Assembly: GCA_903632075.3 (NCBI GenBank)
Contig: CAHIKZ030005407.1
Location: 162,001 to 226,000 of the forward strand
DNA length: 64,000 nt
Direction of reading: 5' to 3'
DNA from: Acanthosepion pharaonis
Lineage: Eukaryota > Mollusca > Cephalopoda > Sepiida > Sepiidae
Position 1 is the stretch's first letter; each line of letters starts with the position of its first letter. The translations under genes were made by a program, and so were the position numbers. Of this stretch, positions 32,611-44,628 are shown in pieces. The notes under the pieces are model-generated. The model was not told the DNA's origin and searched no databases. It saw nothing but the letters and a program-made list of their open reading frames with translations.

Positions 32611-32749
32611 TTTATCCCTTTTTCTTGTTTTGGATTGGGTTTCCGGCTCCTTCTAAACTACAACTCTATACTTCTAACGTCTTTGCCTAAAACTTTGAAC
32701 TTTTATTTACTATTTATTTACATTTTTCCTCAATATGGGTAGATAGGAT

Positions 32750-33000
32750 TGCCCTTCATTCGGTTCACAAGCCTCCCCGATCTTATGAACAGGAGAGAGG
32801 GTTTATTCCATGTTTCATGTTTAGGACTGGATTCCCGGTTCCTTCTAAAGTCTTTTCCTTCTCTTTCACTTCCGGAGGTTCTTTGCGTCTTGGTGGCTTT
32901 ACCGCCTTGCTTGGGATGGAGACTCTTATTTTGTAACTCTCTACCTTGAGTGGCTCTCGGGCCTTGTACAGGGTGAACATCATTATAAAAACACTGAATA
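32750..33000 (+). mobile_element. Jockey-like LINE 3' untranslated fragment
   Basis: It carries GGTGGCTTTACCGCCTTGCTTGG, CTACCTTGAGTGGCTCTCGG and GGCCTTGTACAGGGTGAACA, then ATTATAAAAACACTGAATAA: the complete 3' end of the family. A purine-rich tract follows. Confidence 0.75.
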
Positions 33001-33004
33001 ACTT

Positions 33005-33135
33005 ACAGGAGAAGAAGAAGAGGGGGAAAAGAAGAAGAAGAAGAAGAATAGAAGGAAAAGAAGAGGGGGAGGGGGAAAAGAAGAAGAGGAGGAGGGGCAG
33101 GAAGAAGAACAACAACAAGAACAAGAACAAGAATG
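33005..33135. repeat. Purine-rich (GAA/GGA/CAA)n tract
   Basis: Over 120 bp of almost pure purine sequence on the plus strand, ending in an AACAAG repeat. Lysine- or arginine-rich readings through it are not genes. It may be the expanded tail of the LINE just upstream. Confidence 0.9.
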
Positions 33136-33364
33136 ATTTAATCTCTAATAAAACACGCCTTGCACTGAAGTTCGACTATTTATGTGAATATTTATCAAAT
33201 CTGGTAAATATCTAAGATATCATTATTGTATATAATCGCTAAAGTAATGAAATGGTGTATCGAATGTCGTAGATTATAGGCAGTTTCCAAATATATCAAC
33301 TTCTCTGTAATATCAGGATCGATAATCCTGTGAAGGCTTACGCAACTTTCATCAGCGCTTGTTT

Positions 33365-33952
33365 CTTTCTTAAAAATTACAAATTAGAAATACCAAAATC
33401 AAAGCAAGTACGAGAATCTAGTTAGCGTTTTAACAGAGGGTGGAAATGCGGCACAGCAATTCGAAGGTGCATTTTGATGTCGAAAGATGCATTCCAAAAG
33501 CTGAGCATGGTATTAAGAAACATGAAGATTTCGTTAGAAACAAAGAAAAGGTAACAAAATGGCAGTGAATGCTGGAAAATCTCCTCACAGATGAAGAAGA
33601 GACTTGAAGCAACAGGAAAGTGGTTCTACAGTAAGATGCTGAGGATATCAGGAACTAAACACGAGAGCGACGACGAAGCTTCAGAGAAAATGGAAAGAAA
33701 TAGGATACTTCTACATTGGAATGACAAAAAACAGTTGACATTTCGAGGGCACATAATGAGGAAAGAAAGTTAAGAAAATATTATACTCACAGGATGTATT
33801 GTAGGCAAGAGGGACAGAGGAATGCATCGAATAACGTACCTGACGTTTTTGCGTAAATGGTTGACAGAACGGGATTAGAAGAGATAACAAAAAAAAAAGA
33901 GAGGAAGTTTAGGAGAATTCCTCGCGCCCACGCCCTAAAGGGAAATGGCATG
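33365..33952 (+). mobile_element. RTE-like LINE C-terminal half
   Basis: Blocks in order: KDAFQKLSMVLRNMKISLET (around 33485-33545), a SECWKISSQMKKRLEATGKW-type block, WFYSKMLRISGTKHES, then a HIMRKES block (33750) and WLTERD. The last codons AHALKGNGM run straight into a (GAA)n tail. The 60-codon frame 33591-33773 is the best preserved part. Confidence 0.8.
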
Positions 33953-34008
33953 AAGAAGAAGAAGAAGAAGAAGAAGAAGAAGAAGAAGAAGAAGAAGAAG
34001 AAGAAGCA
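33953..34008. repeat. (GAA)n tail of LINE
   Basis: About 18 GAA units directly follow the LINE's last codons. The same LINE end is followed by (TTC)n on the reverse strand at 17.4-17.7 kb, so the trinucleotide tail seems to belong to the element. Confidence 0.93.
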
Positions 34009-34324
34009 AAGATTTAAGAGGAGGAGTAATTATATATATCTCCTGATCTTTACTTCTTATTCTCTCAAGATTGTAAAATCTTCGATTCCGACAGTGTTAA
34101 CATTATTTGTTAAATAATAATTGATTACATGGTGCACGAAGAAAAAAAAATTCTCTTCCGATGACGTACATCTAATAAAGGAGATTAACACTGTGGGAGT
34201 CGAAGATAATTCTCATTTTATTTACACGCCACTGAACTAATATGAGTCATTATATAAGTACAGGAAATATTACTTGTAATTACTGAGAAGCGTGTAAGAA
34301 AATATTCTATAGACCTCGATGGAA

Positions 34325-34440
34325 ATCAATGGTTAGCAAACTAGTCTCAAATACCTATTACTAAGTATGATAGGTTCGATCCAGTGTTCATATACTAAAG
34401 TTCATCCAGTAAAAGGCTGAAGAGCCAGTCAGGGTAGACG
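34325..34440 (+). mobile_element. tRNA-derived SINE
   Basis: A-box-like TCAATGGTTAGCAAACTAG and B-box-like GGTTCGATCCAGTG (34373-34386) lie about 30 bp apart, with a short tail TTCATCCAGTAAAAGGCTGA. This is one of the better preserved polymerase III promoters here. Confidence 0.6.
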
Positions 34441-34945
34441 ATTAAATAAAAGTGGTTCTGATGAATAAGGTGTGTGATATAAATGAAACAATAGAAGGTA
34501 AGAAGTGAAGACTATGAGAATAAGGAAGATAGATAACAATTGACCATTTACTTGGAGAGGTTATTTTTGCGATAGGAAATTATTGATATGACTCTATAGG
34601 AAGCTTGTAAGTGTAGTGATTATTTAATAATAATAGGATGCTTGACAGGGTCACGAGTCATAGCTCCACGGAAAAGGCGTTATAATATACTAAGATTACC
34701 ATATACTGATACAAGGGCAAGGAAGTTGAGCTCTATGGTATCTTTTACACAGGCAGAACATCGAAAGCCTTACTCTATCGCCACCAGCAAAAATTTCACA
34801 TTTAAGGCTTTAATTTTAGCCTTTATTTTTAAATGCGATTCTATTTCAAAAAGTGATCATTATAATTGCAGAAAGTACGAAATGCTAAATATGGGAATAG
34901 TAATTCATCTTGCAGGATTTGGTTCGAATAATTGCCTCAATTCGC
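34441..34945. other. Unassigned sequence
   Basis: A 104-codon frame (34642-34956) has no recognisable motif. Confidence 0.45.
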
Positions 34946-34949
34946 TAGC

Positions 34950-36209
34950 GTATTGAATGGAACAAGTCACATTTTCTTATTGTTTGGGGTGTTTTTTTAT
35001 GCATTCTCCTTGGTAGTAATCCTGAAGCTCGTGGAGATTGCTTTTTTTGTTGTTGGAGCAGTTGTTTCTTCAGTTCCCACCACAATGGATCATCTATATT
35101 GAGATCAGGACATTGTGTTGGTCAGTCTTCCAAAAGTTAAACATATTCATCGACAAGAAACATTTTTGCTGCAAATGATTTATGGCAAGGAGCACCTTCC
35201 TGCTGAGAAAAAAATCTGCGAATCTCACAGAATATTTAACTGTATTAAACGAATACAGTTTTTGCTGTTTGGGTTTCCATCAAATTTTACCAATTTACTT
35301 CTACTATCGCCATTGATGCAACTTCACAGCATCATATGTCCACCACAAAATTTTACCGTCTTTGTGGTTTACCCTGCATTATTTCCTTCTCCTGTTAGTC
35401 ATTTTATATCCTTTTGCATTAGAATGCAGATTATATTCATCACTAAAAATTACTTTTTGCCATTTTCCAGCATCCCGTATTAGATGTTCTTTTGATCAAT
35501 TCACACTTCTATTCCGGTGTTTTCTCGGTCAATGATAGTTTTCTTTTTCTGTCATACACCCCTTCAGGTTATTTTTTCGTAATACTCTGCGTATTGTATC
35601 AACTGAATTCACAGTGTTGACGATCATTACAAACTTGTCTGGCAATTAATCTTACATTTCCTAACAAATCTCTCACAATCTTTCTTTCATCTCTCTTGCC
35701 TAATTTTTGTGTGCTTCCAGTTTTCTTTGTTGTTAAAACACTTCCGGTAATAGCAAAAGTCTTCTGGGTGATGTGAATATGGTTTCTGGAAATTCCCAGC
35801 AGCCTGTATATTTCTCGTTGAGCCATCTTCCCCTTAAAAGTCACAACTGAGATCTTTGTTTCAGTAGAAATTTTATCCATGACCTTAGTGTAGAAAATCA
35901 AGCTAGTGTTCAAATACAATAACTTATCAGGATAACTTACACTCGTGTCAATAATATGAAACAATTCCTGTTTAGAAATTTATATATTGTCATCTCGGAT
36001 CCTTCATTTGCCCAATGGATTTGCATAATGTTTTTCAGCTTCAAATTGATGAATGCTTTTACACGAAACATACAAAAACTTTATTTCTAATCGCCGAGGC
36101 CCGTAGTCACAAGTGATAAAAGCATACTTGTAAACAATCTCGAATTCTTAATAAAATAAGGATGTATACTAATTGTATGTGATTTCCCCAAAACTTTTGC
36201 ACGCCAGTG
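34950..36209 (-). mobile_element. Tc1-like DNA transposon, degenerate near full length
   Basis: The 5' end (minus strand, 36209) reads CACTGGCGTGCAAAAGTTTT with a TA beside it. N-terminal helix-turn-helix: MAQREIYRLLGISRNHIHIT, then TTKKTGSTQKLGKRDERKIV (the G-R-P-R linker and second helix region). First catalytic site VIFSDEYNLHS (about 35430). Second site QQEGAPCHKSFAAK (Q-Q-D in active copies, here glutamate). Third site CPDLNIDDPLWWELKKQ (about 35050). Stops and shifts are scattered between. The far terminus is not clear. Length and domain order fit a roughly 1.3-kb Tc1 element. Confidence 0.85.
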
Positions 36210-36765
36210 TATAGTGGAGTCAATCATCACTGAGTCCTTTGAGCGTTCGTGCCACACTAAGCTCGTTCTTCGTTTTGTCCTTGTGCCAGACTCAGCTCAG
36301 ACTCATGAATAACAATAGGAGAAACATTTATCTACATGTGTTGTATTTATATAAGTGTTGAACTGTTGTTTTTTTGTTTTTTTAGGCGGGAATAAATTAT
36401 TAAATCTAGGCATTAATTAATTTTATCTTTTTTATGTGCCATTTTATCTCTCCTTACGATGATCAGGTTTCTCGTTCTGTTTTGTAAATTCATAGATTAA
36501 TGGTCGTTTTTTCCATTCTGCAGACGGAAATATCTTAATTATATCGACAAGAGAATTATATATTAACGCAGCTGAACGAGAGGCTCCATAAACACAGGTT
36601 TAGGATAATCGAGACGGTTATCGAAATCTGATAACGCACTAAAAATTAAGGTAGGGAAAAAAAAAAACAATCCGATTAAGAAATATCACACAGACGCTCT
36701 GTCAGATTTATTTTATTCGGTAAAAGTGCTATTGACCAACCGATATTGATAAAACGTTCAACATA
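36210..36765. other. Unassigned sequence
   Basis: No feature recognised. Confidence 0.5.
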
Positions 36766-36767
36766 TT

Positions 36768-38130
36768 TACCATATATACTTGTGTATAAGCCGAATTCAC
36801 GTACTGTGCGCCCCCTGGATTTTTTTACATTAATTTTAACCCATTCAGAAAAAAATTACTTGTGTATAATGCAACCGGTCATCGAAAATGCATGATTCTT
36901 AAACTCTTCAAAGAATTCCTTATACTATAGTGTGCCCCCCCCCTATTTTTGCTTAAGTAACTGATCATAATATTTCGCACTCTACTCGATAGATAATACA
37001 TCTTTTAATCATTTCAACACATTTAAAGTGATAATGCCAGTAAGATGCAGGGCGGGGTTGCTCTGGATGAAAGAGAATTAGAATATTTAATGAGGAGAAA
37101 GCAAAATAAAAGGACAGGTTTCGGGAAGACAGAAGATTGCGATTGACGTTGCATTTAAATTTTCGGAGGTCGTAGATTGTATGAAAACATGACACCGGAC
37201 GAGAGTTCATCAGTTCATAAGAATGAGAAAAGAAATTATTAGAATAGAACTTACGATTACATCTATTTCAACAGTAAAATGATAAGTCCTAATTGCTAAA
37301 CTAATAATAGACATAAATTCATTCGGCTGGAGTACCAAGGGGGAGAACTCGTTAGAACAAATGCCATAAAAATACTTGTAAATAAGACAGGGAAGTCACA
37401 TCACGGCGGTAGGAACATGACTGAAATCTAGATGCCAGATCAGGATATATACCTTTGTATAAGCCGAATTCACGTACAGTGCGCCCCCTGGATTTTTTAC
37501 ATTAATTTTAACTAATTGAGAAAAAAATTACTTGTGTATAATGCAACCGGTCAACAAAAATGCATGATTCTTAAACTTTTCAAAAAATGACCTATACTAT
37601 AGTGTGCACCCCCCTATTTTTGCTTAAGTAACTGATCATAATGTTTCGCACTCTACTCAAGTATATACGGTAGATAATACATTTTTTAATCATTTCAACA
37701 CATGTAAAGTGATAATGCCAGTAAGATGCAGGGGGTGCTCGGGATGAAAGAGAATTAAAAGTCTTTAATGAGGAGAAAGGACAATAAAAGGGCAGGTATC
37801 AGGAAGACAGAAGATTGCGATTGACGTTACATTTAAATTTTCGGAGATCGTAGGTTGTATGGAAGCAGGACACCAGATGAAATTTCATCAGTTGATAAAA
37901 AGCGAGAAAAGAAAACTATCAGAATAGAACATATGATTACATCTAACTTTTTCAACAGTAAAACAATATGTCCTAATTGCTAAACTAATAGTACACATAA
38001 ATTCATTCGGCGGGAGTACCAAGCGGGAGAACTCGTCAGAACAACTGCCATAAAAAATATTTGTCAAAAAGACAGTAGGAAACCACATCACGGCGGTAGG
38101 AACGTGACTGAAATCGAGATGCCAGATCAG
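36768..38130. repeat. Tandem duplication, two units of about 670 bp (MITE plus LINE)
   Basis: Unit 1 runs about 36768-37440 and unit 2 about 37445-38126. They are colinear throughout, for example AAGCCGAATTCACGTAC at 36790 and 37460. Each contains a MITE and then the same minus-strand Jockey-like C-terminus (RPVSCFHTIYDLRKFKCNV in unit 1). The MITE termini are TACCATATATACTTGTGT (unit 1, left) and its complement ending AAGTATATACGGTA (unit 2, right, 37672). Unit 1 has lost the right end and unit 2 has a damaged left end. Confidence 0.85.
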
Positions 38131-38391
38131 GACTGATTACATTACAGAAACTTCTTTGGATTTTGTCGAGAATCTCTAGATATATAGAAGGAGCACCGGG
38201 ACCAGATATGGCAGCAATATTTAACATACGGACGAATAACTGCAAGATAGATTCTGACGATAAACATTTTCTGGCTTTACAGAGTGAACCAATTTTCGGA
38301 GCAGAAGACATAGAAATTGTTTCCATATAATCACTAAACATTATAATCGTAAGACCAAGAACACTGTGAGACCAAGAAGATGCTCCCCCGA
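38131..38391 (-). mobile_element. Jockey-like LINE fragment
   Basis: Minus strand: SHSVLGLTIIMFSDYMETIS and APKIGSLCKARKCLSSESIL, then LDKIQRSFCNVISPDLASRF. These are the blocks after the palm domain, continuing the LINE of the tandem unit. A 123-codon frame is open. Confidence 0.75.
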
Positions 38392-38757
38392 GGACGTGGG
38401 TGATCATGGCTCTTCACAACACATTATCTCTTATTTTAGCGAAACTTACCACACCGTTCCGCCATCCATTCAGTCAGCTTAGTGGACCTATTCTTTCGCC
38501 TGCCCCTGTTACCATTGTGAGTTTCAAATTCTCCAAGCCCCATTTCCTCATTAGATGTCCAAGAAATTTCAGCTGTATCTTTCATTCTGTGTATAAGTGT
38601 CTACTTTGTTTTCATTTTCCTTTGAGATTTCTTCGTTGTTCATGCGATCTTTTAACAATATTCACAGTATCATTCTGCAGTGACAGATTTTTATTGCCTC
38701 AAGTTTTCTCTTCGTCTGTGAAAAGGTTATCCAACATTCGCTGCCCTGAATTTTAAC
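38392..38757 (-). mobile_element. RTE-like LINE 3' end fragment
   Basis: Begins GACGTGGGTGATCATGGCTC (reverse of the last codons) and continues with reverse-strand HLMRKWGLEN-type and QVFSSSVKRLSN-type signatures to 38757. It abuts the Jockey fragment. The same junction type occurs near 63.12 kb. Confidence 0.7.
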
Positions 38758-38959
38758 ATGTTTTTATTCTAAGTAGCATATTCAGTAGCATTAGATTGTA
38801 TAATACAACCTGATGTTTATTCAACATATTTTAATTAAATTAGTATAATCTCATAGACGTAACTCCATGTTTCCCAGCTCGATTGGCTCAGTACACGTCG
38901 TTTGTAAATGATTGGAAAAAAGATGTCACTCTTTAAATATTCAAGCAAAAAAGATGTCT

Positions 38960-39215
38960 GACAAACAGAAAAAGTAAAAATCCTGCAGGGATTGTTAAAT
39001 TCGAAACCTCCTAAGAAAGCTGAATATTATGCCAGGATTTATTATAACACTAAATTGATGATAGATACGGAAAGGGAAACTACAGAACTTCCGAGAAAAG
39101 TTATTTAAAAAAAGCGAAGAGAAAGGATTAACAATAAATTTTCAGAAGACAGAATGTGTGTTTGTCAGCAAAAGAAAAAGCGCAAGGTCAATACTATGGT
39201 TTAAAACAATTATAG
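38960..39215 (+). mobile_element. RTE-like LINE, segment before minisatellite
   Basis: Block KSEEKGLTINFQKTECVFVS (39110-39170) is the segment after the palm motif (N-C-K-K-T-E-C-M-V-V-S in other copies). It ends at KRKSARSILWF, exactly where the 40-bp repeats begin. Confidence 0.75.
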
Positions 39216-41310
39216 TAAAAGTCCAAAATGTGAACTATGGATTCAAACAAGTTTAGAAAAGGCCCAAAATCCCAAAATACGAACTATGGATTCAAACAAG
39301 TATAGGAAAAGCCCAAGATGCGTACTATGGATACAGAAAAGTACGCGAAAACCCGAGATGCAAACTATGAATTCAAAAAAGTATAGGAAAGGCCCAAAAT
39401 TCGAACTATGGATTCAAACAAGTACAGCAAAGTCCAAAATGTGAACTATGGATTCAAACAAGTTTAGAAAAAGCCCAAAATTCGGACTATGTATACAAAC
39501 AAGAAGAGAAAAAGCCCAAAATGCGAAGTATGAATTCAAACAAGTACAGAAAAAAATCTAAAAATGCGTATTATTAATTCAAAGCATTTCAGAAAAAGTC
39601 CAAGATGCGCACTATGGATTCAAACTATATATAGGAAACTCCTATGAGGCGAACTATAGATTAAAAAAAAAGCAGGAAATATCCAAGATTTGGACTATGG
39701 ATTTCAACAAGTAGAGAAAATACCCACGAAGCAAAGTATGGATTCAAACAAGTTCAAGAAAAGCCCAACATGCGAACTATGGATTCAGACTAGTAAAAGT
39801 CCAAGATGCAAACAATTGATTTAAACAAGTGAAGGAAAAAAACAAGATGATAACTAATGCAGTCAAAGAAGTACAGAAAAAGTACAATGAGAACTATGGG
39901 TTCAAACATGTATAAGAAATATTCAGGATGCGATATATGAAGTCAAACAAGTAGAGGAAAGTCCGATGTGCAATCTATGGAGTCAAACAAATATAGGAAA
40001 AGCAAATATAAGAAAAATAGATTCAAACATGTACAGGAAATGTCCAAAAGGCAAACAATGGATTGAAACAAATAGATTAAAAGACCAAGATTCAAACGAT
40101 GGTTTCAAAGAAGTTCTTGGAAAAGCACAAGATGAAAACTATGGAATCTGTTGTATAGTAGTTTAGTTTTCACAGTGGAGGTTTGTATTTCGCTAAGTCG
40201 GTCCTAAAAGGGTCCGACGTACAAAACGTTAGGAACTTGAAATAAGAGTTAATGACGCAGCAATCTAGTTGTGATGGTTGATACTTCAATGTCCGACATC
40301 GACTGACTCACTCAACTCCACTGAGCTCAACTGGCGACCGATACTACTACTACTACTACTTATTATGTGTGGGAGAGTCTATTAATAATAGAATAGGTAA
40401 TGTTCTGGTATAACAGAATCATACAAAGAAAGGAAAAATTCCAAGATGCAAATTATGAATTCAAACAGGTACAAGAAAAGCCAAAGACGCGAACTATGGA
40501 TTGAAATGAATACAGGAAGAGACAAAGATACGATCTATGAATTGCACCTTTTCGATTTTTCCTGTACTTGTTTAAGTACAGGAAAAATTGAAAAGGCACA
40601 ATATAGGTTCAAACAATATTGGAAATGTCCAAGATGAGAAATATGAACTCAGACATATACAGGAAATTCCCAAGATGCAAACTGTGGATTCTAACCAGTA
40701 TAGGATGTTAAATATCGACGAATTGTTTCGAAAGAGTATGGAAATGTGACACCAAAATCTGAATGTGGATTTGAAACGCCCAAGATGCGAACCATGGATT
40801 GAAACAAATATAGGAATGGCCTATATATACAGGAAAATCTAAGAGACACACTATGTATTCAAATATGTATACGAAAAGCCTGATGTATGGATTCAAACAT
40901 GGAGAGGCAAACTTCCAAGATGTGAAATCTGGATTCAATCATGTAGAGGAAAATCCAAGAAACAAAATATGAATCGAAACAAGTAAAGGAAAAGTCCAAT
41001 TATATGAACTTTGGATTCAAAGTAAAAGAAAAGTCCAAGATATGAACTATGGATTCAAACAAGTACAGGAAAGCTCAAGATGCAGACTATGTATTCAACA
41101 AGTACAGAAAGACCCCAAGACGCGAGCTATGTAGTCAACAAGTACAGAAAAAATCCAAGCTGCGAACTATGGATTCTAACAAGTACAGTAAGGCCCAAGA
41201 TGCAAACTATGGATTAAACACGTACAGAAAAAGCCCTAACTTCAAACTATGGATTCAACAAGTACAGAAAAAGCCCAATATGCGAACTATGGATTCAAAC
41301 TAGAACAGGA
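39216..41310. repeat. 40-bp minisatellite amplified from LINE coding sequence
   Basis: Roughly 45 units with consensus pieces CCCAAGATGCGAACTATGG and ATTCAAACAAGTACAG. At 41047-41287 seven successive CTAT anchors are exactly 40 bp apart. The unit corresponds to the LINE stretch that in the 31.4-kb copy reads CCCAAGATACGAATTACAAA, then CCAAGCAAGTAAG. Because 40 is not a multiple of three, frames shift in every unit and no long protein is made. A flank copy (GGATGTTAAATATC...GACACC) sits inside the array at 40706 and again at 41308, showing a second level of duplication. Confidence 0.92.
40149..40415. mobile_element. Solo LTR inside the minisatellite
   Basis: The 267-bp insert begins TGTTGTATAG and ends GGTATAACA, with short inverted termini (TGTTRTA). 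An exact five-base duplication GAATC sits on both sides (40144-40148, 40416-40420), and minisatellite units continue on either side. A five-base duplication with TG...CA ends is diagnostic of LTR retroelement integration. No internal coding region remains. Confidence 0.88.
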
Positions 41311-41780
41311 TGTTAAATATCTATGAATTGTTTCGAAAAAATATGGCAATGTGACACCGAAATCTTCCAAATATGCCTTAAAAAAAACTAAATAAAATGT
41401 TAAGAAACAGAAAAAATTCGTTAGTGAACAAGAAAAGAGTGCTGAACAGTTATGTAATAATCTTCCTTATACTGGGCAATTTTCTTGCAAAGGATGAGAA
41501 AACTTGAAACAACGTAAATGTGGTTCCGCAGAAAAATGAACGCATCGTGTAAGCAAAAAAGAAGTCTTAAGGAAAATGGAAACAAATTGGAATTTATATT
41601 TAGAATCAAAACGAAACAACACATAATGAGAAAGAAGGACTTGGAAAATTCTTAAACATAGAAGACACATTGAAGTTATAAATAATATATCGAGGCAACT
41701 TGTTACCTACCTGAAGAGCTTAGGTGAATGGATGGCAGAACCGGAGTAGTAGGGATGGTAAAAAGACAAACATTTTAAAT
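41311..41780 (+). mobile_element. RTE-like LINE, segment after minisatellite
   Basis: Continues the same LINE: a Q-D-V-K-Y-L block, GNVTPKS (C-D-T-E-I region), NVKKQKKFVSEQEKSA, a degenerate KLETT...CGSAEK block, VLRKMETNW, and GEWMAEPE before 41755. Stops are frequent. Confidence 0.7.
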
Positions 41781-42180
41781 AGTTATTTTTAAGCGAGAAA
41801 ATATTGTTAATCATTGTCTGGAGTAATCTCTCAAATTTCGAAGCAGACAACAAACATATGGTTGTGTAACATTTGAATGTTTTGATAACGTTTGAGATAT
41901 CGACGATAGGCGTTTAATATATATGAATGTGAAGATTCAAATTTGGAGCCTAGTAAATGAGTCAATTTCTGTGCGAGTTGATGTTAGTATAGAATTGGGA
42001 TTTATAGGAATATTACTTAAATCTATTGAAGGTTTCAACAATTTTTAAGGAGGTTACACACAAATGTGCATCAAAATAATTAAGACAAAGCGCGTTCACG
42101 GGTGTTGTTTTTTAAACAACCGTCACAACGAATTGCAGATTTTATCTCAGTTACAATATGTTTTTCTTTGTAATTTAGTC

Positions 42181-42209
42181 CTGATGATAGTCTTGGAGGA
42201 GATCGAAAG
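42181..42209 (+). ncRNA. Hammerhead-like motif
   Basis: CTGATGA, stem II GTCT/AGAT around TGGAGG, then GAAAG. AG-AA-CT-C could make a cramped stem III with a CUC triplet. It lies about 130 bp upstream of the (CA)n/(TA)n tract starting at 42311. The 41780-42180 sequence before it is otherwise unassigned. Confidence 0.4.
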
Positions 42210-42310
42210 AACTCAGGTAGGTAAAAGACTGAAGCACCTTCCTTGATGAATTTCATCTTAACATCAATAAACAAAAAAAAAATAGACATATTATGTCTGC
42301 ATTATTCAAT

Positions 42311-42313
42311 TAA

Positions 42314-42367
<54 letters not shown>

Positions 42368-42553
42368 ATGAAAAATCCGTGGGTAAGTACTCCAAGTAGA
42401 TCCTATTAATATAAAATATTAAAATACATCCATAAAAGGGAGCTCAATATAATTTTTTATTATAGAGCATATAAGTGAATTGCAATTAATGAGATACAAA
42501 CAATTTACCCAAAATCCAAACAATTTTAAACTGTTTGCATCCCATTAATTGTA

Positions 42554-42651
<98 letters not shown>

Positions 42652-42732
42652 AATATTCTAACACGTATATTCACTAAGAATAACGTTTGAAATAAATCAA
42701 TTCTTTAGATGTAGATATATATATATATAAAG

Positions 42733-42784
<52 letters not shown>

Positions 42785-42974
42785 GGTGAAAAATCCGTGG
42801 GTAAGTACTCCAAGTAGATCCTATTAATATAAAATATTAAAATACATCCATAAAGGGAGCTCAATATAATTTTTATTATAGAGCATATATAAGTGAATTA
42901 CAATTAATGAGATACAAACAATTTACCCAAAATCCAAACAATTTTAAACTGTTTGCATCCCATTAATTGTAATT

Positions 42975-43037
<63 letters not shown>

Positions 43038-43116
43038 AATATTCTAACACGTATATTCACTAAGAATAACGTTTGAAATAAATCAATTCTTTAGATGTAG
43101 ATATATATATATATAA

Positions 43117-43163
<47 letters not shown>

Positions 43164-43344
43164 GTGAAAATCCGTGGGTAAGTACTCCAAGTAGATCCTA
43201 TTAATATAAAATATTAAAATACATCCATAAAAGGGAGCTCAATATAATTTTTATTATAGAGCATATAAGTGAATTGCAATTAATGAGATACAAACAATTT
43301 ACCCAAAATCCAAACAATTTTAAACTGTTTGCATCCCATTAATT

Positions 43345-43417
<73 letters not shown>

Positions 43418-43482
43418 AATATTCTAACACGTATATTCACTAAGAATAACGTTTGAAATAAATCAATTCTTTAGATGTAGAT

Positions 43483-43566
<84 letters not shown>

Positions 43567-43746
43567 AATCCGTGGTAAGTACTCCAAGTAGATCCTATTA
43601 ATATAAAATATTAAAATACATCCATAAAAGGGAGTTCAATATAATTTTTATTATAGAGCATATAAGGAATTGCAATTAATGAGATACAAACAATTTACCC
43701 AAAATCCAAACAATTTTAAACTGTTTGCATCCCATTAATTGTAATT

Positions 43747-43805
<59 letters not shown>

Positions 43806-44103
43806 AATATTCTAACACGTATATTCACTAAGAATAACGTTTGAAATAAATCAATTCTTTAGATGTAGATATATATATATATAAAGTATTAATATATATA
43901 TATATATATATACCGGTGAAAAATCCGTGGGTAAGTACTCCAAGTAGATCCTATTAATATAAAATATTAAAATACATCCATAAAAGGGAGCTCAATATAA
44001 TTTTTATTATAGAGCATATAAGTGAATTGCAATTAATGAGATACAAACAATTTACCCAAAATCCAAACAATTTTAAACTGTTTGCATCCCATTAATTGTA
44101 ATT

Positions 44104-44154
<51 letters not shown>

Positions 44155-44233
44155 AATATTCTAACACGTATATTCACTAAGAATAACGTTTGAAATAAAT
44201 CAATTCTTTAGATGTAGATATATATATATAAAG

Positions 44234-44300
<67 letters not shown>
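42311..44300. repeat. Satellite-like tandem array, five units of about 355-417 bp
   Basis: The anchor AAATCCGTGG occurs near 42372, 42789, 43166, 43566 and 43921. Each unit contains TAAGTACTCCAAGTAGATCC, a short hairpin (ATTGCAATTAATGAGAT ... ATCCCATTAATTGTAATT), a (CA)n-(TA)n tract, then TTCAAAATATTCTAACACGT and a second TA tract. Units differ mainly in TA/CA length. Outside these tracts they look nearly identical, so the array is young. Confidence 0.93.
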
Positions 44301-44302
<2 letters not shown>

Positions 44303-44324
44303 CACTCTCTCGTTTTTGAAAGTG

Positions 44325-44542
44325 CGGCAACAGCCAAACTTCTTTGCGGTGAAGGCATGTGCACAACCAACGACCCTTTTTCGAAGAGCTGAATACAGGC
44401 AACTGGTGGACATAGTGTGCCACAATCTTTCCATAAGGAGATGAATTCTTACCTTTTCCAAGGGCATTTGCAGTTAAGTGAGCGTAACATTATTCAAACT
44501 CACCTCACCAATTCTTCAATCCTAGTCGCTATCGTAATACAC

Positions 44543-44545
<3 letters not shown>
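44325..44545 (-). mobile_element. SINE body fragment related to the 5S-headed SINE
   Basis: GAATTCTTACCTTTTCCAAG and CATTTGCAGTTAAGTGAGCG match GGATTCATACCTTTCCCAAG and ATTTGCGCGTAAGTGAATA at 12.9 kb. The 5S head is not present. A (CA)n-(TA)n tract follows at 44545-44621. Confidence 0.55.

Positions 44546-44621
<76 letters not shown>
44545..44621. repeat. (CA)n-(TA)n microsatellite
   Basis: About 16 CA then 22 TA units. The 44622-45100 region beyond contains only short TA (44840-44860) and T/G runs. Confidence 0.95.

Positions 44622-44628
<7 letters not shown>

Noticed and set aside
33300..33365. CTGATGA on the minus strand near 33345
   Set aside because: No GAAA follows at a usable distance.
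39966..41303. Possible repeat protein from the 40-bp minisatellite
   Set aside because: The period of 40 shifts frame each unit and no frame stays open beyond about 84 codons.
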